From: Casuarius casuarius
Lineage: Eukaryota > Chordata > Aves > Casuariiformes > Casuariidae
Length of the DNA: 64,000 nt
Reading direction: 5' to 3'
Assembly (NCBI GenBank): GCA_003342895.1
Contig: PTFA01000087.1
Location: forward strand, 1,388,708 to 1,452,707
A program made the position numbers and the translations under genes. Each line of letters opens with the position of its first letter. Position 1 is the stretch's first letter. This document shows, one piece after another, positions 26,901 through 39,077 of this stretch. The notes under the pieces were generated by a model, which was not told the origin of the DNA, did no database searches, and was given only the letters and a program-made list of their open reading frames with translations.

Positions 26901-29900
26901 CAGGCAGTGCGCATGCCAGCACCAAGCCCAACACCATGACCCTCTGGAGCAGGAAACACATCCAAGAAGAGGACTTGCACACCAGACCAGGGAGCACGTT
27001 GTGCCTCCACAACAGCCCTCTGTGGACCAGGGGGCCCACCGCCTGAAAAGCATTAACACTGCCACTGTCAGTAAAAAATTGGCCCAATTAGGGTCAGTGA
27101 CTGGAGGTAGGAATGTGGATTTATTTGATCCACGGCTATAGCCTAGTTATTCTGGACTGGAGAATACATTCTTAGCGAAAACAGCCAAAGAAGTGGCTCT
27201 GCAGTTTCCTATTGGGATGAAAGGATCCTGTGTAGGCAANAGCCCATAAAGGTTTGACATCACTGTTCACCCAGCGAGCCAGAGGTGAGGCCGTAGAAAT
27301 CCTGCAGAAAGACTTAAAAAAAAAATAAAGAAAAAATTTTGGTCCCAAGACTGACTGCTATCCTGCCAGGTATGATGAAGAGTCCAGGCTCCAGGAATTG
27401 TCTTTAGACTCCTATACTGGCAAATATGTCAATTTGTGTTAGTGACTTGGCCAGTCTTGCATTGTACAGATGCCCTGAAAGGCCTTTGCTGGAAGAGGAA
27501 GTGTTTATGCTGAGCAGGCTCCTTACTCAGTGTAGCTTTACATATGCTTTAGCCTAGAGAAGAGAGAGGAGGAGGTGCTGCTGAAGGAAGCTGTTTAGCA
27601 TGCTTGACCATACCCCCTTCTCGGCCCAGTTGAGATGAGAAATTGTCTTCTGCAGCACATACTGCAACAGGAATACCTCCAGGAGATGCTCAGCTCTGGG
27701 GACATCTCCTTGCCATCTTTACCCTTATCATCAATGGTTTTTTTAGCCATGTAAACAGGGGCCCCAGAAATGGATCGTGAACCCCAACAAGATTATATCT
27801 TTTTTTGTAGCTGTAGAATTGATGAGACTGCTAGGAAAGGCTTGGTTAATAAGGAAAAGGGAAATTACATTGGAAAGAGCAAATAGCAAAGCTGTTTTGA
27901 GTCAGTTCTGTTTTCAGCTGTCTCCTTTTTCAAGCATATGGCCTGGCCATGGGTACAGCACTGAGGGAGCATCTTAGCATGTGAAGCCAAGGCTCAGCTA
28001 TTGCCACCAAGGTCCTAATGAGCAGGCAACACTACTGTCCTAAAGAAGAAAGAAGAGCAGTACAATCATTTGCATTAGAAAAGACAGAAAGATAATCCCA
28101 GTGTGTGCTGAGTGCAGAAAAGCAGTTTTTTCAATTCTGAGCATCCGCTGGGGGGAACAACCACCACCATCATTACCCAAATCCCTAAAATCTACTCAGC
28201 CAGGAAGAAAAAAAGATTTGACAGTTTAAGAGTAGATAAGTAGATTTTTTTTTTTCAGGAAAGAGAAAAAGTCACATCTCATGTATGAGACTGTTCAACA
28301 GTGACTCAGTGCTATATTTGAACACTCCTACTGCCTGAACCAAGACCTATATATCCGCTGTGAGCATTTACAGCAAAGTGTTTAAACTGCAGTGTGCCAG
28401 AAGAGAACCCTTGCCCACGCACAATGTTCAAGGAAAAACATTTGGCAGATGCAAAAGGAAGGCTATCAAATTAGCTCTTCAGTGTGGACAAATCATTAAG
28501 TGATTCCCGCTGACAGAAAGTGGGATTAGCCTGTATCTGGACAGTAACCACGTGCACTGCCCTTCCAGACAGCAGCCTGGAGGCATCAGCACACAGTTCC
28601 TTTCTCTGCTATGTGTGCTATCAGTTTTGCTGTTTTCCCTTTATTTGTCAATTCCAGACTAAGAGGGACAGATCCTGCGCCATGCTGGATGTTTGCAATC
28701 TCTGACTACAGGAGGCTCGAGGGATGAGCTGAGTGGAAGTGTCTGCATAAACCATGCACTGTGGATGCATTTGTAGCACCATCCAGGACTTGACTCATGC
28801 AAGACCCTCAAAGTGTTGAGGCTGTTTTTCAGTTATCAGAAGTTACTTGTTTTCAGGAAGGAGAAAGAAGGAGAAGACAAGGAAACCAGCACTGCCACAG
28901 ATGTATTTGGATGGACTGAACAGACAAACTCCAACTGCTGCCTTGGGTCTTAACACCCGAATACAATTTGCATATGAACAGCATCCTTGGGATCTGACAG
29001 GGGCTCAAGAGGGAGAAAGGAGGTGAATCTGGAAGACAGCAAACATCTCAAGCCCCTGTTTCTAGGCAGTGTTTCTCATATCCCAGAGAGTGCAGCTGAT
29101 GGCCTTTCCCCTGCCCGTAGCAGCATCTGGGGAGTCCCAGGGATGTTTGCACAACAGTAGAGCTGTCTCTTTTTCCTCCTAGTCAACATGCCCTGTAAAT
29201 CTGGACTCTTTTTTCAGGAATCTTTTCTCCACTTGAGTCCTGCCTAGTTTGCTGGAGGTACAGCATGCTCTGCTGCCACTACTTCTCACTCTTGGAGTGG
29301 ATGACAAAAAAGAGTTAAAAATAATTTTAAAAGTCAATTTTGCCAAAGATGGGGAACATTTTTGGACAAATCAGGGTTCAAATTCATACCTGTAAAACTG
29401 TTTTCCACCCTTACCCTGACAAATTCCTCCCCTCACAATTTGGACAAAGGTCACCAGTTAGAGTTGCGTATAACTTTTGCTTTTGAGTATTTTATGTTTA
29501 TCCTCCTCCCCCAAGGAGGCTTGAACAAGGTTGAGTAACAGGGAAGGGACGAAGTTGTTGATACAGATCTGGAGAGAGATCCTAGCTGCATTAGAAACTG
29601 AAGTTTTGGCATTAAAAGGTTTATATTTTTGTCTGTTGCAGCAGCCACATGCCAGTCTGCTTCTGATTTTTTGGGCGCAACATCTCCGTTCTGACTTTTG
29701 TTCCTCTATCTTACTCTGTAAAGCGTTTGCTTGGGGATACCCCAGGAATTTACTAACTTCACCAGCTTCCTGTAGCCTGTTACTATCCCAGACAGTTGTA
29801 CTCCCATGAGGTTTAGGAATGAAGGGGATTAGTGATTCATAGCATTATGGAGCCTTTTATAATAGGCAGCTATTGCTCTGGGGAACTGAGGAGCATAAGT

Positions 29901-30184
29901 ACAATACCTGTGCTTTAACATAAGCCTGAGGGTATAATCTAGGCACTTACAGACTAACGAGTTTCACTGGGAAAAATGATATCTAAGAAAAATGATTCGA
30001 AGGATTATGAAGAATACCAGTATTGCTGAAAATTGAGATCATAAGGTATGTGGGAAGATAAATTTTCCTCTTTGGAAATCGAGCCTTCCAGTGCTTTTGA
30101 ATGTGTTAGTCAAGTGGTGGAAAAGGAAAAACTGCTGATATTTAGATTTCCCAATATCTTTTACACAAAATTACTAACAAAGTA
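23956..30184. other. Gene-free stretch containing the assembly gap
   Basis: No gene was recognised. The plus-strand frame at 24325-24702 (125 codons) is AT-rich, lacks splice signals and matches no family known to me. The segment includes the 182-base N run and a mildly GC-rich area around 26.8-27.1 kb whose overlapping frames on both strands look like chance. Confidence 0.45.
25420..25601. other. Assembly gap (182 N)
   Basis: The run of N begins directly after a C-rich stretch and ends directly before A15 (25602-25616). Low-complexity edges on both sides suggest the gap is caused by an unsequenced simple repeat or retroposon tail. Frames spanning it are meaningless. Confidence 0.98.
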
Positions 30185-30720
30185 GCTACGAGGTCGGAGA
30201 TAAGATGTCATCATGGATCAAGAGCTGTCTAAGGGACAGGAAGGAAAGAGGTTGCAGAGTTCACTTTCCTCACAGGCAAATGAGCAACAAGTCCTCGCAA
30301 GTTGCTCCAGGAGCTCCTGTGTTGCTTCATGTATTTAATCAGTGACAGGAAAAGATGGATGAAGCATAAGGTAGAGAAATATTTGCTCCTTGGGGACTAC
30401 TGAGTTTAGTCAGGACAGAATATGAGGAATTTCAGAGACCTAAACTATTTAGAGTAGTGGCAATAAGAAGCTTGATGTTGGTAAGAACAGACTGAAAAGA
30501 AAAAAAAAAAAGCAGCCCTCAAAGCTCACGGAGTATTAAATCAGCTCAAGGAACAAAGCCTAGTGTCATTGCAAGTGTGCCAGTGAAGACTGCTGTTGAG
30601 GAGGAAAGCTGAACAAGGCATGAGGATAGATAAGGAATGGATCAAAAATAAGAATTAATTAGCATGTATAGACCCAAATCAGTGGTGCAACTACATTAAA
30701 AGAATATGGTGGTAGCAAAG
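30185..30720 (+). mobile_element. CR1-type LINE, strongly decayed reverse-transcriptase region
   Basis: The plus strand keeps the order of CR1 ORF2 landmarks. It starts with GAGCTGTCTAAGGGACAGGA (equivalent of the SWLKDR block). A degraded VPQGS/LLFNIFINDL stretch follows, where GTATTTAATCAGTGACAGG parallels atattcataaatgatctgg. Near 30670-30700, CCAAATCAGTGGTGCAACTAC parallels the downstream tacaaatcactggtgcgaccgcac block. Reading frames are destroyed. The call depends on the collinear order of short matches, so family identity is moderately certain and exact ends are not. Confidence 0.55.
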
Positions 30721-30864
30721 TTAAACACACAAAAGTTAGGGTTGCATTGTTGATTTAAATACACGCGTTCTCTAATTCACTGCCTCTTGTTGTGCATGCT
30801 GTATCATGAAACCTTTAAGCAACAAACAATCCACTTGACAATTTAAAGAGGAAGGAAGACAGAT

Positions 30865-31005
30865 AAAGAACATTATCCCCATGTTATGAATAGGTAATTG
30901 ACATACAGAGTTATTAAATGTCTTAAAGCTATGCAATAAGCCTGTGGAGGACATGGTATTACACCATTCCAGTCTCTGAATACCAGGCCCAGCAGTTTGA
31001 CCCCA
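30865..31005 (-). mobile_element. MIR-type SINE remnant
   Basis: On the plus strand the order TTATCCCCATGTTAT, GGTAATTGACATACAGAG, TTAAATGTCTTAAAGCTATG, CAATAAGCCTGTGGAGGAC and CCAGTCTCTGAATACCAGG follows the reverse complement of MIR: ttatccccattttatag, ggaaactgaggcacagag, ttaagtgacttgcccaagg, caataagtctgtggcagagc. It begins about 150 bp after the CR1 remnant and lies on the opposite strand. Confidence 0.68.
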
Positions 31006-32579
31006 AGACTAACGTTCATTGTTAAGACAATAAGAGTGTCCTGAGAATTCCTTTAATTCTCAATTTCCAAACCCAAAGTTCAGAGGGCTAGAAGCACCAA
31101 AAAAAAAAGTTTATAATGGGAATGCATTTTAAAATCTAGCTAACACTCTTCCTAGCTGCAAAGCAAAAAATCCTTTCATCCCAAAATAATTGTAAAACAA
31201 ATATATTATAGAAGAGCTTAAAATTCCTAAGGATGAGAATGCGGGCACGGATCCTCTCTAGTAAAAATATAACCTTAGTCTCAGATATCTCATTTTCCAG
31301 AGGCAACTAACACTAAACTTCTGGTACTAGCCCAGCAGTCCCACAGTTGCTTATACATCCAGTTTTCCCTTCTCTCTGCTCTGGCAGTGCTCCCTGCCCA
31401 TTTGTTCTTCTCTCAGGTAGGCAACCCTGCTATAGGCGGGCAAGCAGCCAGCTCACTAATCCAATTATGCAACACAAGGCCTGAGGGTGCACCATTTAGG
31501 AAAGAATAGGCTATTTCCATTATTTAATTACTAGTCAAGTTACCTGCCTGAAGAATATTAAAACACCAAAATAATTATGACATTACAGTAGGACNTCAAA
31601 GCTAAATCCTTTCTGCAGATCTCCAAAATGTGGAGATAGGGAGAGATGAGCAGCACCTCCAAGCTGGGTGTGCAGTTTCAGAAGGACTCTGCATTAGTGT
31701 GAGTGTGTTGAGGCCAGTGGAGTTTAACCGTCGGTTTTGGACCAGTTTTCATGGAGAAACTTGGCCAAGAGGGCGCCTGAGAGCTTATGTCCAACAGTTT
31801 GCTGTACTCCAGAGCCAGGCAAACCATTTAACATTCGCTGCTTCTTGGTAGCTCAGGGCATTTGCTCGTTTGCTGTAAGCTGCTCCCTCAGAGACCCTAG
31901 TGCACCAGCAGCATCAGGAAACAGGCAAGCGCTCGAGGTCCTTCAGGAAAGGATGCAGAGGGACCTAGAGCCGTCTCCAGTGCCTCCAAGAGCTGCTCCC
32001 TGGCAGCCACCCTCTTTGAAAGGGTGGACCAGCAGCCAAGCAGCAGCAGCCCAGAAAGCNGCTGTTCGCCTGTGCTTTTCTGAGGCCTGCTGCCAGCTAA
32101 GGCAAATAAAAAGCCCCAAGGAGCTCTGCGAAGAGCCGAATTTAGGACACACCATCTCCTGGCTGCTTTCTTGGTATCTTTCACCCTGTCCCCAGCTTGA
32201 GACACTAGGCTGCTCTTCCAGCCACAGTCGGTATTTTCTCCTTTTGCATGGGACCAGGAATCTAGAAACAGGAACAAGTTCCTCAGCCCCTTCTCCCCCA
32301 GGACATGGGGCTGGGGGAAGGCAGCCAGGTTAGCAGGCCAAGGACCAGATCCAGCTCCCAGGTGCTTCTACCAGCTGCTGCCTTTTTCTTGGAGGCAACA
32401 GAAATTGCTATTGGAGAGGCAAACACAGCCTCAGCAGCAAAGCACTTGGTCTTTTGCTTGCAAACCACTAAGTACAACAAGCTGTGCTGCTGCCACTACT
32501 ATGGTGCACACAAAAGGAAAGGGATGCTCAGAAGGCTCTTCCAGGCAAAATATATTTATTTCTATTTTAGCAGTTTTGG

Positions 32580-32600
32580 CCCCCCCCCCCCCCCCCCCCC
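32580..32600 (+). repeat. C21 homopolymer (G21 on minus strand)
   Basis: An uninterrupted run of 21 C, preceded by TTTTGG and followed by TTGTGG. The minus strand carries 21 consecutive G, enough for an intramolecular G-quadruplex. Such runs are unusually long for vertebrate DNA and prone to length error. Confidence 0.9.
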
Positions 32601-34309
32601 TTGTGGAAAGGTGCAAATAGGGCTCTAATTATAAAAGAAGAATTTTGTCAGTGGTGAAGATTTACGAATTATTAAAGAGGTTGCATATGTTGTTTGCAGC
32701 ATTGCCAACTCAAGTGATATCTGAGGTTTTTCCTCAGACTATTGATACTCTGGAAAAGTTCTTAAATGACAGTCACAGCACTGTAGAACAGAGCTCAGGA
32801 ACATGAAGAAGATGAAAGCCTAGAAGCCATATAGGAAAACACCCACAAAACCTAATCGGCAACAAACGATCTCTTTAAAAAAATAAATAGGAAGAGTGTC
32901 AGTTTGTGCCACCACGTCCTCATTCTGCCAAGAACCAGGATCTTTGCCTTTCCCAGGTGGCAGTGCTTGGGGATTTTTGCATAGCAGCATTTGTTTATTG
33001 TCACTTTTCAGCCTCCCTTGCCATGGTATCACATGGAGCAAGAAATCATGAGCTCACAGAGCCCTTTGCTTGGAAGCACACCTATGAGCAGAGCCCTCTG
33101 GCCTCCAGCTTTGNAGCACCTGCAATTGCAGCCTGGCTATAAAGCAGCTATTTCGCAGGCATCTATCTTCTTCACCCAAATTACAACTGACACCGCTTGA
33201 GAAATGATTGCTGAGCAGAGGGAAGGAAATGTAGCCGGGATGGGAGAGTTTACAGCATCCATGACTGAATGGGTCCTTCCAGCATAGGGGAGATCCTTCT
33301 TCTTGCTGGCTTGGGAAGCAGCACCTTTAATGGGGGCTAAGCTAAGAAAAACAGTGATTTCTAGCTGAGTTTAGATGCTGCTGCAAGTGCTGTGATTAGA
33401 CACATGTACAAACTTAGCAGTTGCTCCAAAGTAGAATTTTTAACATTCATTCATGCTGCAAAAACATCAGGAAGGCCTTTAAAGCAATTTATACCGAAAC
33501 AACAGTAAGGGCTTTCTGACATCTTTATTTCAAAGATGTTCTTGAGGGATATCATCCAAGATAAGAGGGCAATCTGCACACATCCTGAACCAGAACTTGA
33601 GAGGGCCTAGATGTTTTACTNCACTTGCACATATATAAGTTCCCAAGATCAGATGGCTCATAGCTCTTCTGTCACAGCAGCCTACCAGTTCAGTTGGTAT
33701 CNGCAAGCACACTCGTTTTAGTGACAACAGCTATCAAAAAAGCTTGCCATGAATTAATTGAATAATGGGAAGTCATTTTCCCCATTTTTAAGCAAAATGG
33801 TTGTTGTTTGGGTAGCATGATTTGCAACCAATTATTCTACTAGTTCTGATTGCACTACAGAGAGCTATAGTATTTCTCTACAGGGCTTAGCAGCTGTTCA
33901 CAGGGTTAGTCTCCCCATTCCTTTTGCTTGCGGAGTTCATCCTGCAGTGCCAGATGACAGGAACATTAAGTGCTAACAGTTGCTCAGTATATCTCTCATA
34001 GGGTTTTGAAATCCATCCCAACCAGGGAAGAGGTAAAGAACAGAGAACTCTTGCTTTGGGGATTAAGATGTAAGATATCTTAGTTTACTGTAGCAAAGGA
34101 AGGATGGGGAGAAAGGACTGACAGAGAATGCCTATTTAGGACCTAAAAACTGAGCATCACTGATACACTGCCACATAGCAGCACTTGAAAGCTGAAAGCC
34201 ATGAATTTATAAGTATATGTTAGTAAGAAAGGCTGTGTAATTCTCTTTAACACACCTCTTTGCTTTGTAAGGCCTCTAAGAAGACTGCATCCCTGATCTG
34301 CCTGCATTC

Positions 34310-34338
34310 GGATCACCAAATAGAGGATCACCAAATAG
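34310..34338 (+). repeat. Two-copy tandem duplication, 15-bp unit
   Basis: GGATCACCAAATAG occurs at 34310-34323 and at 34325-34338, identical over 14 bases. Confidence 0.8.
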
Positions 34339-37300
34339 TATAGTCTCAGGATCTGCACAGCATTTAAAATCCCTGAACACTGGCACACTGACTGCACACA
34401 CCTGGCACAGGACCAGTCACAGGACCTAACCCCCCACTGCCCAGCCTGGAGTCCATGCCCCTCCACACCCTGCGGATCCATACATAACACAACACAGATG
34501 CCATGTGCACAGTCTTCAAATGCAAAGCAGACCTGCCAAAAGGCTGAGCACAGAGCTGGGACATAGCCCCACCTGCATCTTTCTGCATAATGCCAGCAGC
34601 AATGCCAGTCCTTGGGGAGCAAAGGAAAAGCTTCAGCTTTGAAGACAGAAGTAGCAGTTCACAGGAGTTAGCCAAACTACAACATCCAGATTTTCATTTT
34701 GCAATCATATCTGCCTACATATTTTGGTATAAACTTGAAGCAGAGATAGAAAGCCACCCTATCACCATTGCAGTAGGGAACTTCACTCTGACTTCAGATT
34801 TTCAGACTCTTACTAGCAAGTCTACCAAGCTGATAATGTTTTGACAAGTAGGCCTGATAATGCAGCTTGAGCCCTTCAAGTCTGAAGAAAGTGCAAACCC
34901 ATGCTGTAATTACCCCAGTAGAAAAGCTTTTGCATAGCAGATAAAGCAAACATCTGTATACACCACATTTGCTANTGGAAAGCCAAATTTAGCTCAGCTA
35001 GCTCTGAACAACTACCACAGCCTATTCCATTTTAGCATCATCAGGTTAACTTACTTTAACTCCAGGAAATCAAGATCCTCACCATCCTAGAGGAAATAAA
35101 TAAAAGCCTTTTTCCTTCTAACTCAGCAGAACTTCAGAACATACCACCACCCAGAAACAACTAATGACTCACAAGAAGCTTGAGCCCAATTCCCTTAAAT
35201 ACTCCTCCCACTCTATCACAGCTGGTAATCACAGCTTTTGGGGCTGGGCTTTGCTCTTTTCTCCTTCTCTCTCCCCTCCCACCCCCAATGTTGTATAAGT
35301 CTGTATAGGATGAGGAGTACGTATGCTGTTAACATAAGCCTATGTAAGGTCTTTCTGCTGCTAGGGCTTTGACTCTGAAGAGTCCTTTTTAGGTGTAAGA
35401 GATAGAAATGTAAAGACTAGATTTGCAGTGCTGGGCTGCAATGCTACAGTGCTGAATGCTGCCGAGCATGGCTCTGTGATGGCCCAGTTCCTCGAGCAGC
35501 GCANATGGACACGCAGGTGTCCAAGAATGGGCTTTACAACACGCACGAGGCTGCCTGGCTTGGCCAGTAGGAAATGCTGGAGACAAAACAAGTTCCTAAA
35601 TCCTGCTCCTCTTTGAAGTTTACCACAATGGCTGTTAGGAATAATCTTGAGCATTCACTCTCTTGAACCCTATCTTTAAATAACCTTTTAAAAATAGTCG
35701 GAGGATTTTTTTCTCACTAATTCCATGCTTACAGTGTGGGAGAGGTTAGTTCAGTCCCAGCAGAGTAGGGGACTCAAGGTCTCCTCTCATAAGGGAGGGC
35801 GCTCACCAGGCAAAGGCTNAGGTGGGAAGGGTCCTAGCAGCCCCCTTCTCCTCTCACTTGAAACCATACTTAAATATTTAGTAATGATTGAGTAAGCTTA
35901 TTACTCTTATAACAGTTAATGTTCCCTAAGGGAAGAAGGTGTGGGGAGGCCTTGATCCATTTTGTTTTTCTTGTAGGGGTTTGAACATACTCTTCTCCTC
36001 CCCTATACTGTGTCCTTAAAACAAAGTTGCAGATACCTGCTTTCTCTGACCTAAGAAATAATTCAGGAAACACAGTTTGCCAGAAAGAATGAGGACATGG
36101 CTCAGGTCATTAATCTGAGAGTCCATAACATTTCAGGAGAAAAAAGGAGCAAAACATAAGCCTTCCACTTTGGGGAGTCACCAAACCATTGATATATTGA
36201 AGTACAGTGTGACCTCCTCTTGCTCCTGTGGTTTGTGCAGGACTGAACATAGCAGCTATGCCCTGAGACTGCAGGGTAGTAAAGTCCCCCATCTAACAGA
36301 CAGTGGAGAAACACCTGGTAGCACCAGCACCAGTTGGTGGGCACCTGATAAACCTTAAATGTGAGGGAGCTGCCAACTTGCTCAGCTCCATCAGAAGTGA
36401 AGTGCTGCGGGGTGTGCGCCAGTGGAGGACTTCAGGCATTACAGAGTTATGATGCACAATTAGGAAGCAGCTAAATGAGTGTCTTGATCATCTGCAGTTT
36501 TCATTTGCATATCTAGAGGGCTAGTTAGGTGCCTGAATCCTGTCCATGTCATTTTGCGTATTGAACCTCAAAGATCCCTTCAGGCACCTGCCTTTAGGCA
36601 TCACAGATGCTCTGGCTGGGGGCATGTTCTGCTGCACCTATGTTTCTATGAGTTGCTGATAAGCACCTTGGCACCGACCTTGCTCTGCATCAGATGGTCT
36701 CATTGGAAAAGCCTTGGAGCACAGCTCTCAGATGAGAATGTCTCTTACCACCATGTCTTGATCCTGCAGTCGTGCTCAGAGTATGCCTAAGGCCTGATGA
36801 AAAAATGCGGTGACAGTGTGCTCCGGGCACTAACATTGAGGGAGTATGTTACAAACTGGTTAGGTCTGAATGCTCACATCCTGCTCAAGGATGTGTGTCC
36901 TGGTTTGTTAGGTTTGTGACTATTGGGGCATTGAACAACTTATTTATCTTTGAGAAAAAGAAACTTTTATGTATGACTTCAGTGCCTGCCTGCAGGGGAG
37001 GGCTTGCAGTTGAACATGCCAGACACAGAGAAGCACAGTAGGCACCTAACCCCTGCCTCCTTTTTGCAGTTCCTTCCTCAGCTGGTTTGCTGAGTTTCTC
37101 AAATCTCTGTATTAAGGGGAGCCTGTCTGTCTACAAGGAACCTGAAAACTCCAGCAGGCAAACAGCAAGGTAGGAAGAGATTGAGCTAATGGCTTCCNAA
37201 AGATCAGGTAATGAGGCCAACGGAAATTAAGTATCAAAAGTGGAGCCTTGAGTCTAGAAATGTAATCAATACCTGTGGATGAGTCTGGTGAATGTTGGGG

Positions 37301-37939
37301 TCAGCAGTGCAAGTGCAGAGCAAAGCTGGAAAATCTTTCAGTATCTGTGCCAAAGCATACTGCCAGAGCCGAGTGGGCGCTCAGTCGCTGCTGAGCAGTG
37401 CTGTAAATGCTCTCTCCTCCTGAAGAGTTACCTGGAATGGGTGACTTNCAGTTGCTCTTCATTTCCTGTAAAATCATTGGGTCAAAAATCTAACAGGCAT
37501 CAAGATTTNCAGTTCACATCGGCATCATGTGTATCGATCCTCTGTAAAATCACTGACGTGGATGTTATAGCATGTTACTGCTAGGGACAATCAAAGAGCT
37601 GAGAGTGCTCAGGATCAAAAGAACTGCAAGGCTCATACTCCCCAAATATCAATACATAATTTACAGTATATGCATTACAGTATTCCTTTAAGAACATAAA
37701 CATATAATGAAGATTTCACCAAGAACCCATGTTTTTATTTACTTAGGAAACAAGTAACGAATTCTGCTGGAGGCTCTCCANGCAATGGACACTCCAGGAG
37801 TTGACAGTGTGCAGAATTCTTGGAAGTGCCATGTTCAAAGCAATTTAACATGGTCTTAAGAGCCAATTTGAAGACAACTCTCCCACAGACACAAGGCATT
37901 GGCTGTGAAACAGAACATTAGACATCAGGCTTCACATGA

Positions 37940-38526
37940 CATCAGGTAGCGCATTTCTGTTTATTTGCCTTTCTTCAAGAATTCAAGTCATCGTTGGGCA
38001 AAGGAGTGCATACAAGATGTACAAGAAAAGATTAAAAGACTTCTTTATCACTGTATACTGTGGCATGAAGGGCCACAACTTTGCTTTTTGTTTTTTAAAA
38101 GGATATGTTTCTGTGCTCTGGCTGAGATGTTACAGTTCAGAGAACAACCTGAATGTTTACAGGAATTTCTTGAAATAAGTAAAAGTGAACATAGCTATTT
38201 AGTAGGCTGTATTACTGAGAAAACACTGCCAGTTGCACTAATAGCAATTTACCAGACACTTTTCAGTTCATGAATCCCCAAGTTTATAAAGACAGTAAGA
38301 AATCAAACCGCAGAGTGGTGGGTACAGAAGTGGCTGGGGTTTCTTCTCCCCTGCAGCGGATTCCCACCTGTTGTCCCCTGTTGTGTTTGTGTATTTCAGT
38401 GCAGCTGTGATGACTTACAACTGAGGTGCTGGCACTAGACATATATAGCTTGCCCACAGTCTGACTCAACGCATTAGTAACTTTCATATATAATATTAAA
38501 ACCCAAGATCCGTCTCCTGATGTCCT
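37940..38526 (-). other. PRR5: PRR5 3' untranslated region (provisional)
   Basis: This is the sequence after the PRR5 stop codon down to the first good AATAAA on the minus strand, followed by a GT-rich stretch. The 3' end is inferred from the signal alone. A second AATAAA at 37734-37739 could give a longer form. The open frames here on the plus strand (37936-38273) overlap the UTR in antisense and are not supported as genes. Confidence 0.5.
37960..37965 (-). promoter_or_regulatory. Candidate polyadenylation signal AATAAA for PRR5
   Basis: AATAAA on the minus strand about 560 bases past the stop. Downstream sequence on that strand includes TGATGTCATGTG and TGTCTAATGTTCTGTTTC, a plausible GT-rich downstream element. 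Confidence 0.5.
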
Positions 38527-39077
38527 TCACATGATGCTCTGTCTATTCACATCCACATTGTAGGCCGACGAATTGGAACAACCTCGGCCAAAATCAATGA
38601 AAATGCCTTCAGAATCAGAGTCAATTGACTCCAAAATCTGATCCACTATATTCTCAGGGCTGGAAGAAGGAACTGGAATCAAGGCAGGGTCTCTGTCCAG
38701 CTCAAAAGACCTATGTGGGTCATCCATAGAGTGGAACAGTCCTTCCTGTTGCTCAACCGTGTTGAGTTTGCTGGAACATTGCACTGACCCAGTGCTGGGC
38801 CTTTCCTGGTCTCCTGAGAGTGAGTTCTTTGTGGCTGTCATGGAGCTCTTGGAACCATTGTCCATGATGGTGGTGAGATTGGAGTATCCCTGGAGCTCCA
38901 AGCACGAGGTCATTTCAGAAACGGAGTGCCTTCGAATGCCTGTTCCATTGGCAGCTATGCCCTCAGTTTCGTACTCAGCTACTGGTGTCAATAATGGATT
39001 ATTGTAGCTTTTTGATCTCACCACAGGGTTCTTAGCTAGGATGTCACCCGACTTCGAACGCCTGAAGTACCGCTTCT
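38527..39077 (-). CDS. PRR5: PRR5 (Protor-1), last coding exon
   Basis: PRR5 is an accessory subunit of mTOR complex 2 that binds Rictor; it is linked in the literature to SGK1 activation and PDGF receptor signalling. This exon encodes the C-terminal 182 residues plus two bases of a split Glu codon. It starts after a good acceptor on the minus strand (CTTTATCTATTCACAG) and ends at TGA (38527-38529). Recognition rests on blocks recalled from vertebrate PRR5: RSGD.LAKNPVVRSKSYN near the start, RRHSVSEMTSC, and the acidic C-terminal block SSSPEN followed by ILESIDSDSEGIFIDFGRG. The paralogue PRR5L lacks these blocks. The tail looks disordered, with three Arg/Lys-Ser clusters that could be kinase sites. 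The stretch between the conserved blocks is Ser/Asn/Thr-rich rather than proline-rich. No frameshift or N lies inside. Confidence 0.93.

Larger units (their letters stand above)
31006..37939. other. Gene-free stretch downstream of PRR5
   Basis: No exon or RNA gene was recognised. The plus-strand frame at 31737-32333 is long but contains an N, runs through GC-rich sequence and shows no domain. I looked for RhoGAP-type exons (see findings) and saw none. It contains the C21 run and a 15-bp tandem duplication. Confidence 0.45.

Noticed and set aside
31737..32333. 198-codon plus-strand frame.
   Set aside because: The longest plus-strand frame, but Ser/Pro/Gln-rich with no domain. It overlaps a similar open frame on the other strand, as expected of GC-rich non-coding DNA.
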